Below are positions 19,526-28,914 of a stretch of 64,000 nt of DNA, piece after piece. Under the pieces are notes generated by a model. It ran no database searches. It saw nothing but the letters and a program-made list of their open reading frames with translations, and had not been told where the DNA came from. The position numbers were made by a program, and so were the translations under genes. The DNA is from Chryseobacterium sp. ON_d1. Its GTDB lineage: Bacteria; Bacteroidota; Bacteroidia; Flavobacteriales; Weeksellaceae. Where the stretch lies: positions 1 through 64,000 of the forward strand of contig NZ_BJTC01000013.1 of the NCBI RefSeq assembly GCF_006829085.1, in the 5' to 3' direction. Numbering within the stretch: the stretch's first letter is position 1; every line of letters starts with the position of its first letter.

Positions 19526-19551
19526 AAATATTTAACTAAAAATAACAGCTG

Positions 19552-19580
19552 AAACCGTTCTCGTTGGAGCGGTTTTTTTT
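19552..19580 (+). terminator. terminator after EamA gene
   Basis: AAACCGTTC pairs with GAGCGGTTT (one G-T wobble) and is followed by a run of T. Confidence 0.8.
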
Positions 19581-19606
19581 AATTTTAATCTTTAAAATAA
19601 AGCTTC

Positions 19607-20599
19607 ATGAAATATTTCAGAAATATAATCGCCGTTTTCACAGTAACGATGTCCGGTTTTATGTTTTCGCAGGTAAGACCTCTGGATGCAATGTTATCTG
19701 ATTATCAATATCCCTATGAAGTACATTTTCTCAATTTCAAGTCTCAGGGAGAAGACCTGAAAATGGCTTATATGGATGTACAGCCACAAAAACCAAATGG
19801 AAAAGTAATCATGCTTCTTCATGGAAAAAACTTTAATGGAGCTTATTGGGAAAGAACAGCTAAAGACCTTTCTGCTAAAGGATTCAGAGTAATTATTCCT
19901 GATCAGATAGGATTTGGAAAGTCTTCAAAGCCTCATGCATACCAGTTTTCTTTTTCACAATTGGCAGAAAATACGAAGGCTGTTCTGGATGAACTGAAAA
20001 TTGATAAAACCATAGTACTGGGACATTCAATGGGAGGAATGGTGGCGACCAGATTTACATTGCTGTATCCGGAGAAAGTACAGAAACTGATTCTTGAAAA
20101 TCCAATCGGGCTCGAAGATTATAAAACTTTCGCAGCGTATCAGACTATTGATCAGGCCTACCAGTCAGAGCTTAAAAACACAGCGGAAACCTATAAGAAT
20201 TATCAGCTGAAATTCTATTATGATAATAAATGGAAAGAAGAATATCAACCCTGGCTTGACCTGATTGCGGGTTGGACTCTTCATAAAGATTATCCTCAGG
20301 TAGCATGGGATGCTGCACTTACTTCGGATATGATTTACAACCAGCCGGTATGCTATGAATTTAAAAATATCAAAGTTCCTACATTGCTTATTATCGGAAC
20401 TAGGGACAGAACTGCAATAGGAAAGGACAGAGCTCCTAAAGAACTTCAACCTCAAATGGGGCTGTATCAGGAACTGGGAAAGAAAACCCAACGTGAAATT
20501 GCAGGCTCAAAACTCGTGGAGATCGATAATGTAGGACATCTTCCTCATATAGAAGTATATCCGAAATTTTTTGAAGTACTGTATAGTTTTATCCAATAA
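19607..20599 (+). CDS. secreted alpha/beta hydrolase
   Basis: A 330-residue serine hydrolase with a signal peptide (about residues 1-22, ending MFSQ), so it is probably periplasmic or exported. The nucleophile elbow GHSMGG has Ser141, the oxyanion loop LLHGKNFNG precedes it, and the C-terminal catalytic His is in DNVGHLPHIE (H311). The acid is likely Asp in the GTRDRTA loop. No family clue fixes the substrate (ester, lactone or peptide). A 19-bp-arm hairpin follows the stop. Confidence 0.87.
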   Translation: MKYFRNIIAVFTVTMSGFMFSQVRPLDAMLSDYQYPYEVHFLNFKSQGEDLKMAYMDVQPQKPNGKVIMLLHGKNFNGAYWERTAKDLSAKGFRVIIPDQIGFGKSSKPHAYQFSFSQLAENTKAVLDELKIDKTIVLGHSMGGMVATRFTLLYPEKVQKLILENPIGLEDYKTFAAYQTIDQAYQSELKNTAETYKNYQLKFYYDNKWKEEYQPWLDLIAGWTLHKDYPQVAWDAALTSDMIYNQPVCYEFKNIKVPTLLIIGTRDRTAIGKDRAPKELQPQMGLYQELGKKTQREIAGSKLVEIDNVGHLPHIEVYPKFFEVLYSFIQ

Positions 20600-20603
20600 A
20601 TAT

Positions 20604-20649
20604 TTGAAACATTAAGTTTTTATAAATGATTAAAAACTTGATGTTTCAA
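20604..20649. terminator. bidirectional terminator between hydrolase and MFS genes
   Basis: Arms beginning TTGAAACAT and ending ATGTTTCAA form a 19-bp stem with one mismatch and an 8-nt loop. Internal T/A runs suit both directions between convergent genes. Confidence 0.75.
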
Positions 20650-20657
20650 AATTAATT

Positions 20658-21794
20658 TTATTTGTTCTTAAAGAATAATAAGGTACAAACAGCAATTCCT
20701 GAAAATAAGACACAGGAAATTCCCAGATTTTGTATAAAACCAATACCTATCAATCCTGCACCTATCATTATATAATAGATCAATCCCAGTAAAGCACCTG
20801 CACTTCCTGTTTCACTTTTATAATTCATCAGTGCTGTACTCAGAATATTCGGAATGACGATGCTGAAGGCCATCACAATGAAAAAATAAGGGATTAAAAA
20901 ACAGATTCCTGTATCCATGAGAACCCATACAGATATTGAAGCTGTAAATGCCGCAAATGTACCCGCTTTCACTAAATATTCAGGCTGTATATTCTTTAAT
21001 AATAGAAGCCTGTTGAGCTGTGCTCCGGCAAATGTACCTCCAGCCAGAATGATACTGCTGTATCCGAAAGCATAAGAAGAATAATGATATTCTTTAAATA
21101 TAAACGGAGCGAGTGAATAGTATGAAAACAGCAGGACATTAAAACTCATGATCAGTAGGCAGCGCTTGAGAATTTCCGGATCGTGAAGCATACGTTTCAA
21201 TAACCGGGTCAAATTCTTTATGTTAACAGCCTTTTTTGAGTGATGGGTTTCAGAAACTTTCTGTTTTGAAAGGATAAAAAAAAGGATGCCTAAAAGACAT
21301 AATGTAATAAAAATTCCCTGATATCCGTTAGAAGAAGCTAATATTGAACCGGTAATCATTCCTATTACCGGACTGACAGATAAACCAATCCCGATCCAGG
21401 AAAATACTTTGCTGATATGATCTTTGTCAAAGGTATCCCTTAAAATGGTCTGGGTTACTATGGAACCCACGGCAATTCCGAATGCGGAAATAATCCTGGC
21501 GCTCAGAAAGAGCATAAAGTCAGGAGCAGAAATAGCTGCCAGAGTTCCGATTACATAGGTGATAAGACCGTATTCCAGAGATTTTTTCCTTCCGATTCTG
21601 TCGCATTGTACACCCCAAAACGCTACTCCCAAGGCAAATGCTATAAAATATAAACTGATGGTCAGGGTAGCCGATTCTTCACTGACTCCAAACTGTTCCT
21701 CTACTTCTGGCAAAACAGGACTGTAAATGGTTTCTACAAACTGTGGAAGCATAACAAGCAAAGTCAGCAGCCAGATAGGATTTGTTTTTTTCAT
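20658..21794 (-). CDS. MFS drug-efflux transporter (Bcr/CflA-like)
   Basis: A 378-residue major facilitator with about 12 membrane helices. The loop 2-3 signature region FWGVQCDRIGRKKSLEYGL and motif C-like GIGLSVSPVIGMITGSIL resemble Bcr/CflA-type exporters. I place the start at ATG 21794 (MKKTNPIWLL); an in-frame upstream Met at 21851 would add a charged tail unlike the family. It is divergent from an AraC gene 76 bp away, a typical regulator-exporter arrangement. The drug or metabolite is unknown. Confidence 0.87.
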   Translation of the reverse strand: MKKTNPIWLLTLLVMLPQFVETIYSPVLPEVEEQFGVSEESATLTISLYFIAFALGVAFWGVQCDRIGRKKSLEYGLITYVIGTLAAISAPDFMLFLSARIISAFGIAVGSIVTQTILRDTFDKDHISKVFSWIGIGLSVSPVIGMITGSILASSNGYQGIFITLCLLGILFFILSKQKVSETHHSKKAVNIKNLTRLLKRMLHDPEILKRCLLIMSFNVLLFSYYSLAPFIFKEYHYSSYAFGYSSIILAGGTFAGAQLNRLLLLKNIQPEYLVKAGTFAAFTASISVWVLMDTGICFLIPYFFIVMAFSIVIPNILSTALMNYKSETGSAGALLGLIYYIMIGAGLIGIGFIQNLGISCVLFSGIAVCTLLFFKNK

Positions 21795-21870
21795 TTTTTT
21801 CCTGCAAAGTTTCCAAAAAATCAATGTATATTTATAATGATATAAAAACAAAAAATATCAAAAATAGGAC

Positions 21871-22653
21871 ATGGCTGTACTGAAACAAAATGAAGACTTT
21901 GATGCAGACTCAATTCATGAACAAATCATCGGCATAGCTTCTGATATGGTAATGCATGATTCCGGATTTCATCTTCATACAACGAAAGCTCAGCTCTTGT
22001 ATGCACCATCAGGCTGTATGACCGTGACTACTTCTGACAGGCAGCTAATTCTTCCCCCGTTCAGAATGCTTTGGATTCCTGCCAACGAACTTCACCGCGT
22101 GAATTTCCGGAATATTGTGGCTTACAGATCAATCTATTTTGATGACAGCTATTCTGGAAAATATATGAAATCCGGACTGAAAGTTCTTCATGTAAACCCC
22201 CTGTTAAAAGAAATCATAGAAAGAATCTGTTTTTGGGAATGGTCAGATTTAGGACAGGATCAGACGAATCTTTTAAAAGTATTCTGGGATGAATTGAGTA
22301 AAGCTCCGGAGGAAAAGCTGGAGCTTAAAATGCCTGTAGATAGACGTTTTATGAAAATATCTGAAGAATGGACGTTACGGAAATCAATACCGCCAATGCT
22401 GAAAGATCTTGCAGAAAGAACCGGAGCAGTAGAGAAAACAATCAGCCGTATTTTTAAAAAAGAAACCGGATTGTCTTATCAGGAATGGAGACAGCAATGG
22501 CGGCTTCAGCGGTCGATTGAGCTTTTGGTAGAAGGCAATTCAATAGGGGAGGTGTCACATATTCTGGACTTTTCATCAGACAGCGCTTTTATTGAATTTT
22601 TCAAAAAATATACAGGCTCAACACCTTTGCAATATCTGATGAGGCATGAATAG
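21871..22653 (+). CDS. AraC family transcriptional regulator, divergent to MFS exporter
   Basis: A 260-residue regulator. The N-terminal cupin-like sensor (about 30-110, including RMLWIPANELHRVNFRN) is of the type seen in AraC regulators of Bcr-like exporters. The C-terminal two HTH motifs (about 165-258) include LSYQEWRQQWRLQRSIELL and FSSDSAFIEFFKKYTGSTP. Its position back-to-back with the exporter suggests it controls that gene and itself from the shared 76-bp region. Confidence 0.9.
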   Translation: MAVLKQNEDFDADSIHEQIIGIASDMVMHDSGFHLHTTKAQLLYAPSGCMTVTTSDRQLILPPFRMLWIPANELHRVNFRNIVAYRSIYFDDSYSGKYMKSGLKVLHVNPLLKEIIERICFWEWSDLGQDQTNLLKVFWDELSKAPEEKLELKMPVDRRFMKISEEWTLRKSIPPMLKDLAERTGAVEKTISRIFKKETGLSYQEWRQQWRLQRSIELLVEGNSIGEVSHILDFSSDSAFIEFFKKYTGSTPLQYLMRHE

Positions 22654-22686
22654 TCTTTTTGGACAGCTGATAATAGTACGATTGTG

Positions 22687-22719
22687 AACCCTGTCAAGGT
22701 TTTAAACCTTGACAGGGTT
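22687..22719. repeat. palindromic intergenic repeat, TGTCAAGGTTT type
   Basis: Two perfect 16-bp arms (AACCCTGTCAAGGTTT and AAACCTTGACAGGGTT) separated by one base. A second, slightly diverged copy is at 46069-46103. It lies after the AraC gene and may also act as a terminator, but it lacks a T-run. Confidence 0.75.
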
Positions 22720-22803
22720 AGTGTCATACAATATTTCTTGTCCTATGAAAAGCTTGATTCATAGTAAATTTCATAAAATTGTATTACCTAATACAGTAAT
22801 TTT

Positions 22804-23271
22804 ATGAAAACAATGAATACAGATCACGTTGGTAGCTACATCCATATAATTGAGGCCAATACTACAACAGATAGAGTATATCAGGCTTTGACCCATGAAA
22901 TTCCTCTTTGGTGGACTGAAGTGTTTGAAGGGGCATCTTCACAGATTGGCAGTGTCTTCACCATAAGATTTGGAGATCAGATTCACAAAACAATGCGGGT
23001 AAAGGAATTGATTGCCAATACAGAAGTTGTCTGGTTGGTTGAAGACTCATTGATTGCCCTTCCTGAATTAAAAAATCAGAGAGAATGGATCGGAACAACA
23101 ATTGTCTGGGAAATTGAGCAAAATAATAATATGACCAAGCTAAAGCTTACCCACATCGGCCTGAATCCGGATATTGAATGCTATGAAATCTGTTCCGGCG
23201 GATGGCTTCAATTCCTTGGCAGTTTAAAAAAGTTTCTGGAAACAGGACACGGAACTCCATATAAAAAATAA
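22804..23271 (+). CDS. SRPBCC / AHSA1-like domain protein
   Basis: A 155-residue protein of the START/Bet v1-like superfamily, seen from TTDRVYQALTHEIPLWWTEVFEG, a middle beta-sheet region (RVKELIANTEVVWLVEDS) and a C-terminal helix GGWLQFLGSLKKFLETG. This matches the activator-of-Hsp90-homologue-type group, small proteins with a hydrophobic ligand cavity. The ligand is unknown. The start may be 22804 or the Met codon at 22813. Confidence 0.8.
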   Translation: MKTMNTDHVGSYIHIIEANTTTDRVYQALTHEIPLWWTEVFEGASSQIGSVFTIRFGDQIHKTMRVKELIANTEVVWLVEDSLIALPELKNQREWIGTTIVWEIEQNNNMTKLKLTHIGLNPDIECYEICSGGWLQFLGSLKKFLETGHGTPYKK

Positions 23272-23287
23272 GGAAATGCCTCAATAA

Positions 23288-23323
23288 AAAAGAGACTGTT
23301 TATAAGTAAACAGCCTCTTTTTG
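23288..23323. terminator. bidirectional terminator between SRPBCC gene and rplS
   Basis: AAAGAGACTGTTTA pairs with TAAACAGCCTCTTT (one mismatch). T-rich tracts follow in both directions, serving two convergent genes. Confidence 0.8.
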
Positions 23324-23341
23324 TATTTATTGTTGTCTGAA

Positions 23342-23698
23342 TTATTTCTTCTTGTAAGCAGCGTCTTTGATTCTTGCTTTTTTACCTCTAAGGTCTCTGA
23401 AGTAGTAAATTCTAGCTCTTCTAACTCTACCTCTTCTGTCAACTTCGATCTTCTGAAGTGCAGGCATGTTGATAGGGAATACTCTTTCTACCCCTACATC
23501 ACCACTCATTTTTCTGATAGTGAAAGTTTTTGTAGAACCAGTACCTCTTAATTGGATAACTGTTCCTTTGAAGAACTGAGTTCTTGTTTTTTGTCCTTCT
23601 TTAATTTCGTAATACACAGTAATGGTATCACCTGCTTTGAATTCAGGGAATTCTTTTTTCGCAATGTACTTGTCTTGTACGTACTTTAATAAATCCAT
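23342..23698 (-). CDS. rplS: 50S ribosomal protein L19
   Basis: A 118-residue ribosomal protein at the 30S-50S interface. Family hallmarks are visible: FKAGDTITVYYEIKEG, RTQFFKGTVIQLRGTGSTKT, TIRKMSGDVGVERVFPINMP and RAKIYY-like RARIYYFRDLRGKKARIKD. The length is normal. The upstream promoter at 23768-23800 and the terminator at 23288 make it a single-gene unit. Confidence 0.97.
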   Translation of the reverse strand: MDLLKYVQDKYIAKKEFPEFKAGDTITVYYEIKEGQKTRTQFFKGTVIQLRGTGSTKTFTIRKMSGDVGVERVFPINMPALQKIEVDRRGRVRRARIYYFRDLRGKKARIKDAAYKKK

Positions 23699-23767
23699 TA
23701 TTAATAAAATAAAATGTTAAAGCTAAGCAACTTACACGTTTTTCGTCAGAGGTTGAATAACAGGTTG

Positions 23768-23800
23768 CAAATGTACAAAATAGTTTTCAAATATGCCAAA
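23768..23800 (-). promoter_or_regulatory. promoter of rplS
   Basis: On the minus strand TACATTTG (plus 23768-23775) is a full -7 match, and TTTG (plus 23797-23800) lies 21 nt upstream as the -33 element. The leader to the ATG is about 70 nt. Confidence 0.65.
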
Positions 23801-23899
23801 TAATTTATGTGCTAAAAACTATAATTTTTCCTTCCCGATTTTGTTCAAAATTTAACGGTTTCTTTAAAATACCATCGGTCAGAGTTTATATATGAACTC

Positions 23900-23907
23900 T
23901 ACTTTTG
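23900..23907 (+). promoter_or_regulatory. putative -7 element of the phosphoesterase gene
   Basis: TACTTTTG matches TAnnTTTG. It lies about 85 nt before ATG 23993, which would give a longish leader. Confidence 0.45.
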
Positions 23908-23992
23908 CCCGAAATAAAAATCACAACAAAGATTTTTAAATGACTCATTTACCATTCGAAATTCTATATGTTATTTTAAAACGAAAACGATT

Positions 23993-26731
23993 ATGAAACA
24001 TTATTTCTTCTTTTTTTGTTTCGCGGTCCAGATGGCTTTCGGGCAGGTTTTGTTTCCTTATTTACAAAATCCCACTCCGAATTCTATGATCGTCAACTGG
24101 AAAACTTCTTCCAATAATGAAACAACAGTGATCTACGGGGATTCTCCTACAAATCTGAACGTGACGGTAACCGGAACCACCAATATCTTTTCAGATACGG
24201 GATACAACAATAACTACTATTATCATACGGCAAAGATTGCCAATCTTCAGCCGAATACGAAGTATTATTATAAGATAAAAACAGGAACCAGCGAGTCTGC
24301 TGTTTATAATTTCAGAACACTTCCCATGCCAGGACAGGCTGCAACGTCCAATGGAAAGATTCGTTTTCTTATCATGGGAGACAACCAGATCAAAGCAGAG
24401 CCAAGATATGATACGCTTACGCTGAATGCCTATAAAAAATTAAAAGAAAAGTTCGGAGCGACTTCAGATCCGTCAGATAATATTTCCCTTACTTTTATGG
24501 TGGGAGACCAGGTGGATGTGGGAACACTGGATCACTATGAGAATGTTCACTTTAAAAAGAATATCAAATTATCTCCTTACCTGCCCATTCAGACAACAGT
24601 AGGAAATCATGAAACCTATGGTTCTTTAGGAATGAACTCTTATTATGCCCACTTTTATATTGACGAAATTAAATATAAGAATATAAGTTCCGGAAATGAG
24701 AATTACTATGCTCAGCAGGCCGGGAACGTTTTATTTGTAAGTTTAAGTTCCGAGCATACAGGATCAGCACAGCAGACCTGGCTTCAGCAGATCTTAACCG
24801 CAGCTAATGATGATCCGACTGTAGACTGGATTATTTCTTTAAGCCACAGACCTTATCAGGCTGAGCAGTATGTAGGAGATATCTCTACATGGGTAAGAGA
24901 AAATGCGGTGCCGCTTCTGGTAACTTCTAACAAATATCTGATGCACGTTGGAGCTCACCATCATTTATATCATAGAGGGCAGCTTAAAAATACTCCAAAC
25001 TATCAGATTATTTCCGGAGGAACAGCGTGGGATCAGTATTGGGGAATGTCCAATGAACAGGATTTTGACGATGTTCAGAAAACGTTGACAGACTGGACAT
25101 ACCAGATCGTGGAAGTAGATGTTCCAACCGGAAAGGTAGATGTTGAATGCTATTCTATCGGTGGGGTGTACAATAAGAAAAACAATGTACTGGTAGATTC
25201 TTTCCACAGGTATAAAAATCAGCCTAAGCCGGCGAAACCATCGATTACAAACAATTTTTCAGGTCCGATTACTTTACCTTTAACATTGAATGGAAGTGCG
25301 TTTTCTTCTTCCAACGGAGAGCTGTTGAATACAACTCAATTCCTGATCAGTAAAGCTTCAAATTTTTCTGTAATTGAAAAAGAATTTTACCGAGACTTTG
25401 AAAACTGGTTCGGAAAAGACGGAAACGGAACTCCGGATAAAACCAAAAATCTGAATGATGGTGTAGACATCACAAAAGCAACATTGGCAGCGAATTCTAT
25501 TCCGAACGGGATTTATTATGTAAAAACACGTTACAGGGACAGAAACCTGGAGTGGAGTGACTGGAGTGATGTGAAACAGTTCGAAATTACAGGGAGCGTG
25601 GTGTCAAACCCAACTTTTACTTTAAATAAAACAGAATATGCCCAGAACGAACCGATTACAGCGACTTTCACAGGAGGGCCGGGAAATCAGCAGGATTGGG
25701 TAGGAATTTATAAGAAAGGACAAACTCCGGCAACAACAACTTCACAAGGATATATTTATGCGAACGGACAGACAGCAGGAACCGTAACTTTCAATAATGG
25801 TCTTCCGAATAAAGGCCAGTATTTTGCAGGATTCTTCGCCAATGGTGGTTATACAGAAATCACTCCAAGAAAAAACTTCTACGTAGGACCGAAGGTACAG
25901 CTGCAGACTACTGCTGATACTTATCCTGTAGGAGGAACTGTTACTATTAATTTTACAAACGGTCCCAACTTACAGAAAGACTGGATTGGAATTTATAAAA
26001 TGGGACAAACTCCGGGAACTACAGCCTCTATCAAATGGAGTTATGTAACAACAGCATCCGGAACTCTTAATTTTACAGGACTTCCAAAAGGATATTATTA
26101 TGCCCAGTATTTACTGGAAGACGGATATAACGGAATCGGGGAGAAGGTATTTTTTAAAGTAGGGGATATTGTTACAGATCTTTGGATCAACAAACCAGTT
26201 TATACTTTAGGCGAAAATATTACCGCTTCCTGGACGGATTCTCCGGGAATCATTAAAGACTGGTTAGGAATTTATCCTCAAAGTGTTCAGACTCCGGATG
26301 ATAATTTTGTTTCGTACACCTATTTTGACGGAGTGACTCAGGGAACAAAAACCATCCAGGGAACAGCTGTACCTGCAACGCCAGGGAATTACTATATGGT
26401 AATGTTTACCAATGATTCCTATACCGAAGTTTCAAACAGGGTACAGTTCCAGGTAACTTCACCTACTTTGGGAACTGAAGAAACAAGAAGCACAGAGAAA
26501 AATGTAGTCTTGTATCCAAACCCAACCAAACCGGGACAGCCTACTTTTATTAAAAGTGATTACCCGATTGAGAAAATCGAATTGGTTTCAGCTTCGGGAG
26601 AACTGCTGTATGTATCAAAAAATATCAATAACCAGCGTTTTTCTCTTGTGAACGAAAATCTTCCTGCGGGCGTTTATTTTGTAAAAGTACACGGAAGAAA
26701 ACTGTTTACTTTAAAGCTGATTATTCAATAA
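23993..26731 (+). CDS. secreted purple-acid-phosphatase-like metallophosphoesterase, T9SS substrate
   Basis: A 912-residue exported protein. It has a signal peptide (residues 1-17, ending FGQ), an N-terminal fibronectin-like domain of the purple acid phosphatase type (about 18-110), a metallophosphoesterase core with MGDNQ (about 128), GDQVD (about 172), GNHE (about 204) and GAHHHLYH (about 321), another beta region, then three tandem modules of about 85-90 residues (about 540-625, 635-722, 726-820) sharing DW(V/I/L)GIY. A T9SS type A sorting domain is last (VLYPNPTKPGQP). It likely releases phosphate from extracellular esters; the three repeats may bind a surface or polymer. Confidence 0.88.
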   Translation: MKHYFFFFCFAVQMAFGQVLFPYLQNPTPNSMIVNWKTSSNNETTVIYGDSPTNLNVTVTGTTNIFSDTGYNNNYYYHTAKIANLQPNTKYYYKIKTGTSESAVYNFRTLPMPGQAATSNGKIRFLIMGDNQIKAEPRYDTLTLNAYKKLKEKFGATSDPSDNISLTFMVGDQVDVGTLDHYENVHFKKNIKLSPYLPIQTTVGNHETYGSLGMNSYYAHFYIDEIKYKNISSGNENYYAQQAGNVLFVSLSSEHTGSAQQTWLQQILTAANDDPTVDWIISLSHRPYQAEQYVGDISTWVRENAVPLLVTSNKYLMHVGAHHHLYHRGQLKNTPNYQIISGGTAWDQYWGMSNEQDFDDVQKTLTDWTYQIVEVDVPTGKVDVECYSIGGVYNKKNNVLVDSFHRYKNQPKPAKPSITNNFSGPITLPLTLNGSAFSSSNGELLNTTQFLISKASNFSVIEKEFYRDFENWFGKDGNGTPDKTKNLNDGVDITKATLAANSIPNGIYYVKTRYRDRNLEWSDWSDVKQFEITGSVVSNPTFTLNKTEYAQNEPITATFTGGPGNQQDWVGIYKKGQTPATTTSQGYIYANGQTAGTVTFNNGLPNKGQYFAGFFANGGYTEITPRKNFYVGPKVQLQTTADTYPVGGTVTINFTNGPNLQKDWIGIYKMGQTPGTTASIKWSYVTTASGTLNFTGLPKGYYYAQYLLEDGYNGIGEKVFFKVGDIVTDLWINKPVYTLGENITASWTDSPGIIKDWLGIYPQSVQTPDDNFVSYTYFDGVTQGTKTIQGTAVPATPGNYYMVMFTNDSYTEVSNRVQFQVTSPTLGTEETRSTEKNVVLYPNPTKPGQPTFIKSDYPIEKIELVSASGELLYVSKNINNQRFSLVNENLPAGVYFVKVHGRKLFTLKLIIQ

Positions 26732-26756
26732 GGTAAACTAAAACACAATCATAGCG

Positions 26757-26787
26757 AAGAGACTGTCAGAAATGATGGTCTCTTTTT
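26757..26787 (+). terminator. terminator after phosphoesterase gene
   Basis: AAGAGAC and GTCTCTT pair around a short internal hairpin and are followed by T5. Confidence 0.75.
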
Positions 26788-26825
26788 ATATCAATAAAAA
26801 ATATAATTTCCCATAATCATCTTTG

Positions 26826-26962
26826 AAAATCTGCGTCATCTGTGGGCAAAACAAACCGCAAAAGTCACAAAAGTTTTTAAACACTTAAAGTTAATGAAGA
26901 GGAGACTCTTGCATCGATAAGTTCACATAGATTTATAAAAATCTATGTCATTTGTGGACAAA
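26826..26962. repeat. diverged direct repeat pair in intergenic DNA
   Basis: AAAATCTGCGTCATCTGTGG (from 26826) and AAAATCTATGTCATTTGTGG (from 26937) share 17 of 20 bases, with only transitions. They look like decayed copies of one dispersed repeat. A similarly worded stretch (TTTGTGCGCC) occurs at about 37488. Confidence 0.5.
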
Positions 26963-26993
26963 TAAAAAAAGCGATTTCAAAAATTGAAATCGC
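26963..26993 (-). terminator. terminator of the YwqK-like repeat gene
   Basis: On the minus strand a 10-bp stem (GCGATTTCAA with TTGAAATCGC) is followed by a seven-T run. Confidence 0.85.
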
Positions 26994-27016
26994 CTTTGAT
27001 ATTATAGTTGTGATAA

Positions 27017-28543
27017 TTAGTCAAACTGATTGTACAGATCATCCTCACTTAACAGCGTCTGGTTTTCAGCAGAGGCATTTTCATCCTGAGCATCGGCCAG
27101 CGTCTTCGTTTCCTGAATAAGCTTTCCATCCGTATTATAAAGTCTTAAAAGAACCCATTTTCCGTTACGTTCAAGTTCTTTGGCGCCATCTACTGTTTTC
27201 AGTCTGATTTTTCCGGATTGAATAACACCTTCTTTTACAGAAGACTTATTGGCAGGCTTACCTTTTACATATTGTGTAATTTGTGCCGTAAAGGAATAAT
27301 CTTCTCCGTCTTCACTCACAGGTTGTGAAAAAGTATACAGAACAGTGCCTTTTCTGTCATAAACAGTTGTTTCATAGCTTGTTTGCTTAGCATTCAGCTT
27401 TTTCTCATAATTCAGCGTATGATCTTCAAAAAAGTTTTTGATATTCGAAATAATACCGTTCTTATAAACTGTTTCATTAAAGCCTTCATAAGATGAACCA
27501 CTATAAGGAATACCATCTTTATACGTTAATGTTGATTTCAATGTTCCATCAGGAGCATAATATTTAATTTCCTGGGTGATGTCATCTTTTAAGAACTTTT
27601 CATAGGATAATTTCCCGTTTTCATCAAAAAGCTTACTGGTCACAATCGAGCCTTTTTCATAAATATCTATCGACGAAATCTGTGAATAAGAAATCTGGTA
27701 ATCTTCACCATCTGTTGGGTTGTAAATATCGCTTTCCTTATCATACTGATAGATAAGATGTCCTATTTTTTTACCTGATTCATCATAAGTGGTTTTATAG
27801 CCATCTTTCTTATTCATTTTCTGTTCCTGTAAAACCTTTCCGCTTTTGCTATAGGATACACCTTCCTTTACACTGCCGTCCTTTCTGTATTTCTCTATCC
27901 TGGAAATCCTCATCGGGTTGGAATAATAATCAACGACCATATTTTCACCCGGACTGGTGGTGCCGCTTCCCAGATATTTCCCCTTATCCCCATAATATTT
28001 TGTTTCAGTATTGTAGTCCTTACCGGTAATGGTTTCACTTCTGATACCCTTAATGTCATCATCATAAACCGTTGTTTTGACAGGTATCGAGTTTTCATAA
28101 TCAACCAGGATATTAAAATCAACTCCTTCTTCAGCATCTTTATAAGTGAACATCTTTCCTGAAAAATTCCCGTCAGCTTTATATATCACATCTTCTGTCA
28201 GTCTGCCTGCTTCGTCATAAGACTGTGAAGCACCAATCTGTTTACCGTCAGAATAAGTTACCATACTCATAACTTTTCCTTCAGGGGTATACCATGTCAC
28301 TTTGCCATCAAAAACTTCACTGCCGGGAGTGGTATCAGAAGCCAGGCCTTCCATCTGAAGTTTTCCGTTTTTATAAAAGTCCCGGATAAGGATAAGTTTT
28401 CCTTTAGCAATTGTTTCACGATAATATTCCATTTTATCCTGAGTGGTTTTTTCCCAGTTTTCATCGAAATAAGTTTTCTCCTGTGCGCATACATTGATGC
28501 TGAGTACCAGTGCAAGTAATGCTGAGGTAAATAATTTTTTCAT
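27017..28543 (-). CDS. secreted protein with YwqK/MORN-like repeats
   Basis: A 508-residue protein with a signal peptide (ending NVCAQ). The body consists of many short beta repeats of the form (Y/F)xxxGKxxxxxxYxDGxxxG, e.g. YYRETIAKGKLILIRDFYKNG, YAPDGTLKSTLTYKDGIPYS and DENGKLSYEKF. Such repeats are annotated as MORN or toxin-antitoxin YwqK-like in databases, but here nothing else suggests a toxin-antitoxin pair, so I read it as an exported repeat protein of unknown role. It ends in an acidic tail. It stands alone with its own terminator. Confidence 0.75.
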   Translation of the reverse strand: MKKLFTSALLALVLSINVCAQEKTYFDENWEKTTQDKMEYYRETIAKGKLILIRDFYKNGKLQMEGLASDTTPGSEVFDGKVTWYTPEGKVMSMVTYSDGKQIGASQSYDEAGRLTEDVIYKADGNFSGKMFTYKDAEEGVDFNILVDYENSIPVKTTVYDDDIKGIRSETITGKDYNTETKYYGDKGKYLGSGTTSPGENMVVDYYSNPMRISRIEKYRKDGSVKEGVSYSKSGKVLQEQKMNKKDGYKTTYDESGKKIGHLIYQYDKESDIYNPTDGEDYQISYSQISSIDIYEKGSIVTSKLFDENGKLSYEKFLKDDITQEIKYYAPDGTLKSTLTYKDGIPYSGSSYEGFNETVYKNGIISNIKNFFEDHTLNYEKKLNAKQTSYETTVYDRKGTVLYTFSQPVSEDGEDYSFTAQITQYVKGKPANKSSVKEGVIQSGKIRLKTVDGAKELERNGKWVLLRLYNTDGKLIQETKTLADAQDENASAENQTLLSEDDLYNQFD

Positions 28544-28914
28544 GTTTTTATGTAAGCTTAATATTTAATATGATTAATGTAACGATTGATATAAGAAGAT
28601 CTTTGTATAGATCACAAGAAGTGAAAAGGCAATAGCTGCCTGTCATAAAATAATTTCTACATTAAAATTGTGTTTAAAAATGATATTCCAGAACAACAAA
28701 TATGCTGTATTTCTGATTTTAAAGCCCCAAAGATAAATCAAATGGATGAAAAATGCTATAAAAAATGAACAGATCTGTTCATTTTTACTGGTAAGAATTT
28801 GATTACTATTGTTTTATATGGTGGAAAAACAGTGTGGAACTTCAAAGGCTTTTCCATTCATCAGATATACAGGAAAATTTATTAAATTTAGCCAACAGAA
28901 AAATCTAATATTTC
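28544..28914. other. 370-bp divergent intergenic region
   Basis: This lies between the YwqK-like gene (minus) and the CoA-transferase A subunit (plus), so it should hold two promoters. I see a weak -7-like TAAATTTA (28883-28890) before the plus gene and a perfect palindrome at 28761-28786. No small gene or RNA is evident. Confidence 0.5.
28761..28786. promoter_or_regulatory. 26-bp perfect palindrome, possible operator
   Basis: Arms AAAAATGAACAGA and TCTGTTCATTTTT meet with no loop, centred on AGATCT. It lies 129 bp before the CoA-transferase A start. Zero-loop symmetry fits a dimeric regulator site better than a terminator, but the role is inferred. Confidence 0.45.

Noticed and set aside
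27017..28543. YwqK-like repeat protein as an antitoxin
   Set aside because: It has a signal peptide, is over 500 residues, and no toxin gene is adjacent. The database name reflects repeat shape only.
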